From Asticcacaulis sp. MM231 (GTDB lineage Bacteria > Pseudomonadota > Alphaproteobacteria > Caulobacterales > Caulobacteraceae), in NCBI RefSeq assembly GCF_964186625.1, contig NZ_OZ075108.1, positions 496,001 to 560,000 on the forward strand: a stretch of DNA of 64,000 nucleotides. Direction: 5' to 3'. The position numbers and the translations under genes were made by a program. Positions 58,076 through 64,000 of this stretch are shown one piece after another. The first letter of the stretch is position 1, and each line of letters opens with the position of its first letter. The notes under the pieces are model-generated. The model made no database searches and was not told where the DNA came from. It saw only the letters and a list, made by a program, of their open reading frames with translations.

Positions 58076-59110
58076 TTAGCCGCGACCCTCTATCAGGGTT
58101 TTCAGCGCGGCGAAGATTTCAGCGCGGTGTCTTGGGGTCTGGCGGCCGAGCCCGCCCTGATAGGCGGATGGGATATGCGCCATCGGATCGCCATCGGTCT
58201 GGAAGATGTAATGATCGAACATCGCCTTCCAGTAGGCCTTGTCGCTGGAGGGCAGATTTTTGAGCGACAGCAGACCATTGAGAAAAGCCGACATGGGGTT
58301 TTCCACCGTGTTGGCGCTGTTGCCCCACCAGTAATTCACCAGCACATTGAAGGGTGTCAGCGATTTTACCTGGTGCCACCAGTATTTCGGAATATAAAGA
58401 GCGTCGCCCGGTTCCATATCCGCAACCTGAGCGGTGGCCAGGGCTTCGCGAAATTTCGGAAATCTGTCGAAATCCGGATTCGCCAGATCCACAAGCGATA
58501 TGGCGCGGCCCGAAGGCGTGTGATCCATCGGCCCGATATAGAGATTGGGCAATTGCTCTGGCGGAAAGAGCGTGAAGCGGCGTCGCCCGGCGACCACGCA
58601 GGCAATATTGTGGTCATTGTCATTATGCGTCTGGGCCGCTGTGCCGTTGCTAATCCAGATGCGCGGCTGGATGGCCGGCGGCAACAGCGGGCTGATATTC
58701 TCTTTCAGAAAGGCGGGCAGATAGTCCTGAATAACCGTGGACTGGATATAGATATAGGGTGGGTTGGGGTGTTCCAGCACATTGAGCAACTGATCCAGCC
58801 CAGCGGAAATAGACTTCAGGCGCTTATTGAAATTGAAATCGCTCATATCCGGACCGTAGGTGAAGCGGCCCTGACTGGTGTTGTACGACTCCAAAACGGT
58901 AGTGGGCCGGCCAGTGTCCATGGCTTTCAGATAGTCGGCCATGGCGGCTGGGCCTTCGTAACCCACAGCTACAGCCGGCCATGCCGTTACTAAGCCTTTG
59001 ATGAGGACGGGGCGGGCGGAAGGCAGGATATCGCGCGCAAAGGCTTCAGGAGTTATTCCTGCGATTGTGTCGACAGCCGGAAGTGACAGATCTGTAGGCG
59101 CGTGTGACAT
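58076..59110 (-). CDS. Cupin-like (JmjC/Cupin_8) domain protein
   Basis: A 344-residue protein of the cupin_8 family, likely an Fe(II)/2-oxoglutarate-dependent hydroxylase. Candidate metal ligands: the H-x-D in AQTHNDNDHN and the distal His in YWWHQVKS. Other features: RPVLIKGLVTAWPA at the N-terminus and RRRFTLFPPEQLPNLYIGP after the motif. In Caulobacterales and xanthomonads such genes often lie beside a TonB-dependent receptor and a tryptophan-halogenase-like gene, as here. Substrate unknown. Confidence 0.8.
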   Translation of the reverse strand: MSHAPTDLSLPAVDTIAGITPEAFARDILPSARPVLIKGLVTAWPAVAVGYEGPAAMADYLKAMDTGRPTTVLESYNTSQGRFTYGPDMSDFNFNKRLKSISAGLDQLLNVLEHPNPPYIYIQSTVIQDYLPAFLKENISPLLPPAIQPRIWISNGTAAQTHNDNDHNIACVVAGRRRFTLFPPEQLPNLYIGPMDHTPSGRAISLVDLANPDFDRFPKFREALATAQVADMEPGDALYIPKYWWHQVKSLTPFNVLVNYWWGNSANTVENPMSAFLNGLLSLKNLPSSDKAYWKAMFDHYIFQTDGDPMAHIPSAYQGGLGRQTPRHRAEIFAALKTLIEGRG

Positions 59111-59701
59111 GGCAGTGATCTCAAGAGGTGGCGCAACCCTTGTATTGAGGGCAACACATTGTTCTTGAGGTACGTCATGGCTGTAGCCTTGACAAGGTAA
59201 TAGGCAAGAGTTGAAGGCAAGCGTGCCTTTTAATGCGGCCTCGTTTGGCTAGGCGGTTTGGCGCGGGCGCGTAAAAATATCAATCACAACCATAAAGTTG
59301 CATTCTAAAAAAATGGTTGGAAGCAAACTGATGTCACATTCGATAAACTGTGTCGTGGGTGTGGCATTCGTGCCATTATTGGTGGTGATTGTGGCGGAAA
59401 CGTCATATTTGCGTAGAAATAGATGTCAACTTTGTATAACAATGAAAAACGAAATAATTAATCGGGTTGAGAAGCGTCACTAGGTTATCTCCGAAAATTC
59501 AAGACACGCCACAGATTTGACCGTATTTGACTCATGAGTCAAAATGTCGATCTGGCATAAATCAAGCGTGCGGAATGCCACTCGGAAATGCCTGTTATTG
59601 CCAGGGGCGCTTAATAATCCTGATTAGTGTTTTTAGTAAAAAACGGTTTCTTGCGGCAGAATCTCGGGTCTGCGGCAGGGGACGATCAGGGAGAAGACAT
59701 T
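59111..59701. promoter_or_regulatory. Receptor promoter region with a perfect palindrome
   Basis: About 590 bases between the divergent cupin-like and receptor genes. No convincing gene; a 61-codon frame at 59298-59483 lacks support. TTTGACTCATGAGTCAAA (59526-59543) is a perfect 18-bp palindrome, a likely operator, and contains two GANTC sites (GACTC and GAGTC). The region is AT-rich. Confidence 0.55.
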
Positions 59702-62700
59702 ATGAAATCTACAAATGGCAAAGCCCGCTCGGGGCTTGCTTTGCTGAAGGCTGGCGTGTCTGTTGTTGCGCTTACCGCGCTCGCAGCCACCTTATTGACG
59801 CCAGCCTCTGCGCAGGAGGCTGCCCCATCGGATGACGCGGCGGCTGGCGCTCAGGAAGTTGTCGTTGTCGGTGTTCGCCGTTCGCTAAAAAACGCTCAGC
59901 AAATCAAGAAGGATGCCGACACGGTCGTCGATTCGATTACGGCCAATGACATTGGTTCTTTCCCCGACAAGTCGGTGGCTGAGGCGCTTCAGCGCGTTGC
60001 GGGTATCACCGTCAATCGCTTTGCGGCTACGGGTGATACCGCTCACTTTTCGGCCGAACCTTCGGGCGTTGTCGTCCGGGGTCTGCAGCAGGTGCGTTCG
60101 GAATTCAACGGTCGTGACATCTTCACCGCCAACTCGTCGCGTGGTCTGAGCTGGTCCGACGTTTCGCCGGAACTGATGGGCGGTGTCGATGTTTACAAGA
60201 ACCAGACCGCCGAACTGATCGAAGGCGGCATCGCCGGCACGATCAATCTGCGTACACGTCTGCCGTTCGACCAAAAGGGTCGTGTCCTGGCCGGCACCGC
60301 TGAATACACCTGGGGTGATATCACCGAAAAGGGTTCCGGCGCGTTCTCCGGCATCTACGCTGATCGTTGGGAAACGGACCTGGGCGAATTTGGCCTGATG
60401 GTCAACGGTGCCCATTCGCAAGTTATCACCGCGTCGCAAGGTATTCAGTTCGGTCGTTATGCCGCCATTGTTAGTCCAGCCTTCGGCGCCGATCGAGATG
60501 AAGTGATCAACGCTAAGCCTGCTGAATTGTGGACGAACCCGGATAAGAAGTATGTGCCGGGCAGTGCGGCTATTCGTAACAACGAATACGATCGCGTCCG
60601 TGATGGCGTTGCTATCGCCGGTCAATGGCAGAATAACGGACATACCATGTTGCTTACGCTGCAATATCAGCAATCGAAGAAGCGCGAGCAGATGGTAGAG
60701 CACGTGCTGTCGGCATCTTCCGGCGTGGACTCTTATGCTAAAGAGCTTACCTGGGCCAGCACGGGTATGGAAAACTCCAACAGCGATGGTATACTTGATC
60801 GCGTCGTGAACGTATGCGCACCGGGTTCAACATGTACCTTCAATGCTGATGGTGGCTTGCAAACCGGCACATTGGTCACGAACATCGATACATGGATGTC
60901 GACCTATCCTGCCAATACGGGCGCGCCTAGCGCAGGCAATCCGCTTACTTGCTATTCCTGGACCTGTGGCGAAAATCCTGTTAATTCAGCTAATGGTGCT
61001 CCGGGCGGCACACGCGGGACGCGCTATAGCACCACGGCGCGTTACAGTGATAGCGTCAACGATACCAAGGATCTGGCCCTTAATTTCAAGTGGGACCCAA
61101 CCGATCGCTTGAAGCTTAACTTCGACATCCAGCATGTCGAAGCCATCCAAACGAACTATGACATTGATGGTTCCATGAAGACCTTTGCCAATGTCAATTA
61201 TGACCTGACGGGCGATCATCCGGTCTTTACGGTTTCTGACCCCAGCAGCTTCAATGATCTGCCAGGCAACATCAGCAACCCCGCCAATTATCAGGCGGCC
61301 TATATCATGGACCACGTTACCGATTCCGAAGGTAAAATGGATGCTGCTCGTATTGACGCGGCTTACAGCTTCGATTCGCCTTGGCTGAATACCCTTAAAG
61401 CCGGCGTGCGTTTTGCTGACCGTCAGCAAACCGTCCGTTGGTCGACCTATAACTGGAAAGTCAGCATCCGCGATTGGCAAACCTACGATCGGGATAACTT
61501 CTACATTACGGGCTCCGCTTTCCCGGCTGATTCGTATGAATCGGTCACCCTGCCGGATAATTTCTACGGCGGCGGCGTCACTAATGCGCCGACGGCTATT
61601 TTCTACCGCTTGGATCTGATCAAGGACCGTGAAGGCTTCGCTGCCAAGTTCGGTAATCAAAGCTATAAGCCGATAAGGGACAACGGTGAGGTTACGAATG
61701 AGTGGGTGCCGGTCTGTTATCGGCCCGGCGAGGATGGCTGCTTTATGCCGGCCGAGCTTTCCGAAGTTCAGGAAAAGACCAGCGCCGCTTATGTTCAGTT
61801 GAAGTTCGGTGGTCCTGATGCAACCATCTTCAACGGTATTACGGTTACGGGTAATATCGGTGTTCGCTATGTTCAGACACAGAACATCAGCACCGGTGGT
61901 GTTAACTACCCGACCTCGGTTAACTATGAAACTACGCCAACATCGCCTGTATTGGATCCTTTAACAAATCAGCCGATTATTGATCCAGTAACGGGCCAAC
62001 CCGCGATCGCGTATAACTATAAGTACTTTATCTCGGCTGAAGATCGCGCTTTCCTGACATCTTCTGCAGCCAAGGTAACATCGGATATTACGCACAAAAA
62101 CTGGCTTCCCAGCTTCAACGTGCGCTTGGGTCTGACGGATAAGTGGTTCCTGCGCTTTGCAGCGTCGCGTGCCATGTCGCGTCCGGATATCGGCAATCTG
62201 AAAGCCTATTCTTCGGTCAATTTTGTATCTCCGCAGCAGATTGAAGTTGTGTGTGGTAAGGCGCTGGAATGCACCGGTGGCGTGCCAACCAAGGCGGTTA
62301 TGACCTATACCGGTTCGGCGCAAAATCCGTACCTCAAGCCGGTCACGGCCGATCAGTTTGACTTCACGATCGAGAACTACTTCTCCAGCACCGGCTCGCT
62401 GACGTTCAACGGCTTCTATAAGAAGTTCCATGACTATATCCAGCAGGGCTCCTACTATCGTAACTACACCAACGGTGGCGTGACCCGTGAAGTGCTCATG
62501 AGTGGGCCGATGAATGGTGATGGCGCTTCTATCAAGGGCTTTGAAGTCGCTTACCAAGGCTTCTTTGACTTCCTGCCCTCGCCTTGGGATGGTTTCGGTG
62601 TTCAGGCCAACTATACCCATCTGGTCAATTCCGGCATCGCAAGCGCCGGCGTGGCTCGTGAAACGGCTGACCCGTCCGGTGGGTCTGATCCCAACACCGG

Positions 62701-63100
62701 CGGTATCAATCGCTCAGCGAACGCTTTCCAGGGTATGCCTCTGGAAGGTCTGTCGGACAACTCGTATAACATCGTCGGCATGTACGAAAAGGGTGCCTGG
62801 TCGGCACGCTTTGCTTATAACTGGCGTTCGCGCTTCATGGTTACGGCTCAGGACTGTTGTACGACCTTCCCGGTCTGGCAGAAGGACGCAGGTTATCTTG
62901 ATGCCCGCGTTGCTTATCGGATCAATGAACACATCGAGCTTTCGGTTGAAGGCAGCAATCTGCTCAATACTGAAACCCGTCTGCAACAGCAGATCGATGG
63001 CCCGACTCTCGCCTTCCCGGATCGTGAAGCCCGCTTCCTCAATTCGTCCTGGTTCAAGAACGATCGCCGTCTGCAAGCGTCTATCCGCTTGAAGTACTAA
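59702..63100 (+). CDS. TonB-dependent outer-membrane receptor
   Basis: A 1132-residue receptor for active uptake of a large substrate across the outer membrane. A signal peptide (GVSVVALTALAATLLTPASA) precedes a TonB-box-like EVVVVG segment, the plug domain (DTVVDSITANDIGSFPDKSVAEALQRVAGITV) and a long beta-barrel that ends in an aromatic residue (SIRLKY). The ATG at 59702 has GGGAG upstream; the frame extends to 59627 without such a site. Receptors of this subtype are abundant in Caulobacterales and usually import plant polysaccharide fragments. Neighbouring cupin-like and halogenase genes fit that pattern. Confidence 0.92.
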   Translation: MKSTNGKARSGLALLKAGVSVVALTALAATLLTPASAQEAAPSDDAAAGAQEVVVVGVRRSLKNAQQIKKDADTVVDSITANDIGSFPDKSVAEALQRVAGITVNRFAATGDTAHFSAEPSGVVVRGLQQVRSEFNGRDIFTANSSRGLSWSDVSPELMGGVDVYKNQTAELIEGGIAGTINLRTRLPFDQKGRVLAGTAEYTWGDITEKGSGAFSGIYADRWETDLGEFGLMVNGAHSQVITASQGIQFGRYAAIVSPAFGADRDEVINAKPAELWTNPDKKYVPGSAAIRNNEYDRVRDGVAIAGQWQNNGHTMLLTLQYQQSKKREQMVEHVLSASSGVDSYAKELTWASTGMENSNSDGILDRVVNVCAPGSTCTFNADGGLQTGTLVTNIDTWMSTYPANTGAPSAGNPLTCYSWTCGENPVNSANGAPGGTRGTRYSTTARYSDSVNDTKDLALNFKWDPTDRLKLNFDIQHVEAIQTNYDIDGSMKTFANVNYDLTGDHPVFTVSDPSSFNDLPGNISNPANYQAAYIMDHVTDSEGKMDAARIDAAYSFDSPWLNTLKAGVRFADRQQTVRWSTYNWKVSIRDWQTYDRDNFYITGSAFPADSYESVTLPDNFYGGGVTNAPTAIFYRLDLIKDREGFAAKFGNQSYKPIRDNGEVTNEWVPVCYRPGEDGCFMPAELSEVQEKTSAAYVQLKFGGPDATIFNGITVTGNIGVRYVQTQNISTGGVNYPTSVNYETTPTSPVLDPLTNQPIIDPVTGQPAIAYNYKYFISAEDRAFLTSSAAKVTSDITHKNWLPSFNVRLGLTDKWFLRFAASRAMSRPDIGNLKAYSSVNFVSPQQIEVVCGKALECTGGVPTKAVMTYTGSAQNPYLKPVTADQFDFTIENYFSSTGSLTFNGFYKKFHDYIQQGSYYRNYTNGGVTREVLMSGPMNGDGASIKGFEVAYQGFFDFLPSPWDGFGVQANYTHLVNSGIASAGVARETADPSGGSDPNTGGINRSANAFQGMPLEGLSDNSYNIVGMYEKGAWSARFAYNWRSRFMVTAQDCCTTFPVWQKDAGYLDARVAYRINEHIELSVEGSNLLNTETRLQQQIDGPTLAFPDREARFLNSSWFKNDRRLQASIRLKY

Positions 63101-63123
63101 GAGCGTTCTCTTACGACATAGGA

Positions 63124-63159
63124 AAGGCGCGCTGCCCGACAGGACGGCGCGCCTTTTTT
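63124..63159 (+). terminator. Rho-independent terminator after the receptor gene
   Basis: Stem AAGGCGCGC/GCGCGCCTT followed by TTTT, 23 bases after the stop. Confidence 0.85.
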
Positions 63160-63292
63160 ATCTCGCTTGCACTTCTCGTCTCGTAGTCAATGCCTGAGGC
63201 GCGTATGTGAGGCAAAATGTCTGGCTTGAATGAAGGTCATCTGTGTGATCATCTCCGTCAGGCTATTGTGACCCAAATCCGAAAGATTCCCT

Positions 63293-64000
63293 ATGAGCAG
63301 TCCTGCGATGAAAATCGTCATTCTGGGCGGCGGCACCGCCGGCTGGATGAGCGCTGCGGCCCTGACCCGTGCCTTCAAGCCTGAGTTCTGTTCTGTCCGG
63401 CTGATCGAATCCGATGACATCGGGATTGTCGGGGTCGGTGAAGCCACTCTTCCACAAGTACATGATTTCAATCAGTTCCTCGGTATAGACGAGGCTGAAT
63501 TTATGCGTGAAACCAAAGCGACCTTTAAGCTCGGCATTGAGTTCCGCGACTGGGCGCAACGCGGCGACAGCTATATCCACCCGTTCGGCGTACATGGTCA
63601 GGCGATGGGGGGCGTGCCCTTCTTCCAGTACTGGCTGCGCGCGCGCCAAAATGGCCATGATCTGAATATCGAGGACTATTCTTATCCGATCGCGGCCTGT
63701 CGCAACATGAAGTTCGACATGCCGTCCGACGATGAAAAGTCGATCCGTTCGACCTATTCTTACGCCTACCATTTCGATGCCACGCTCTATGCCAAATTTC
63801 TGCGCAAGTGGTCCGAAGGCCAAGGTCTCAAGCGTACTGAAGGTCAGGTTGTTGATGTGACGCTCGATGCGGAGAGCGGATATGTCAGGGCGCTTACACT
63901 GAAGTCCGGCGAAGTGGTCGAGGGAGATCTGTTTATCGACTGCTCCGGTTTCCGCGGCCTTTTGATCAGCCAGACACTGAAAATGGGCTGGGAAGACTGG
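63293..64000 (+). CDS. Flavin-dependent tryptophan-halogenase-like protein (partial, runs off the window)
   Basis: First 236 residues of a FAD-dependent halogenase-family protein. The dinucleotide motif GGGTAGWM is at the N-terminus, then GIVGVGEATLPQ and the TFKLGIEFRDWA segment where the catalytic lysine of PrnA-type enzymes lies. The DCSGFRG motif follows near the cut. The diagnostic WxWxIP motif would be beyond the window. Members beside TonB-dependent receptors and cupin-like genes probably do not halogenate free tryptophan; their role is unknown. ATG 63293. Confidence 0.87.
   Translation, partial: MSSPAMKIVILGGGTAGWMSAAALTRAFKPEFCSVRLIESDDIGIVGVGEATLPQVHDFNQFLGIDEAEFMRETKATFKLGIEFRDWAQRGDSYIHPFGVHGQAMGGVPFFQYWLRARQNGHDLNIEDYSYPIAACRNMKFDMPSDDEKSIRSTYSYAYHFDATLYAKFLRKWSEGQGLKRTEGQVVDVTLDAESGYVRALTLKSGEVVEGDLFIDCSGFRGLLISQTLKMGWEDW

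Noticed and set aside
59298..59483. 61-codon frame in the TonB receptor upstream region
   Set aside because: No ribosome site or recognisable features, and it lies in AT-rich likely promoter DNA.

Overview
The window looks like chromosomal DNA of a Caulobacterales alphaproteobacterium, most likely Asticcacaulis or a close relative. This is inferred from protein content: the chvI-chvG-hprK-EIIA-ptsH cluster, a long RpoD with an acidic insert, a large TonB-dependent receptor beside a cupin-like protein and a flavin-dependent halogenase, and GC-rich coding sequence with AT-rich intergenic gaps. No species call is possible from the sequence alone.

Layout. 0-10.7 kb: CPA2 K+/H+ antiporter, prephenate dehydrogenase, two divergent EF-hand proteins, a small membrane protein, a membrane protein/LytTR pair, a hybrid histidine kinase and a DUF6629-type protein. 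10.9-15.0 kb: the dnaG-rpoD macromolecular synthesis pair. 15.4-18.8 kb: lipoprotein, IS110-family element, CsbD protein, proline-rich exported protein. 18.8-24.5 kb: regulatory PTS plus ChvG/ChvI and a large unknown protein. 24.6-31.8 kb: VOC protein, two chemoreceptors sharing a near-identical signalling half, and DNA polymerase I. 31.8-38.2 kb: small unknown proteins, glyoxalase-like protein, zinc-finger protein, glyoxylate shunt gene aceA with its divergent regulator, and a LacI regulator. 38.3-43.8 kb: a 5.4 kb integrative island in tRNA-Arg(CCG), bounded by 45-bp perfect att repeats, carrying a tyrosine integrase, an excisionase-like gene, a nucleotidyltransferase-HEPN protein and a CobT-like vWA protein. 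44.5-51.6 kb: an RND efflux operon with divergent TetR regulator. 51.7-58.0 kb: Fur-box-preceded feoAB and a Cys-rich partner, then heme-binding-like, aldo/keto reductase, substrate-binding-like and aminotransferase genes. 58.1-64 kb: cupin-like protein, TonB-dependent receptor and a flavin-dependent halogenase that runs off the window.

The most striking signal is technical or epigenetic. Six genes (rpoD, an exported protein, a chemoreceptor, polA, a glyoxalase, the RND pump) are each broken by a small insertion. In every case the break falls on GAGTTC/GAACTC, and dropping one T (A on the other strand) gives GAGTC/GACTC, a GANTC site. GANTC is the CcrM methylation motif of Caulobacterales. 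Correcting it restores each reading frame (one gene needs a second base removed nearby). I read these as consensus errors at methylated sites, not real mutations, since two of the genes are normally essential or nearly so.

Best candidates for less described biology are the island cargo (a stand-alone CobT-type vWA protein next to a nucleotidyltransferase-HEPN protein), a 52-codon ORF translationally coupled to aceA, a five-codon ORF overlapping the rpoD start, and the IS110 non-coding end, where a bridge RNA would be expected.
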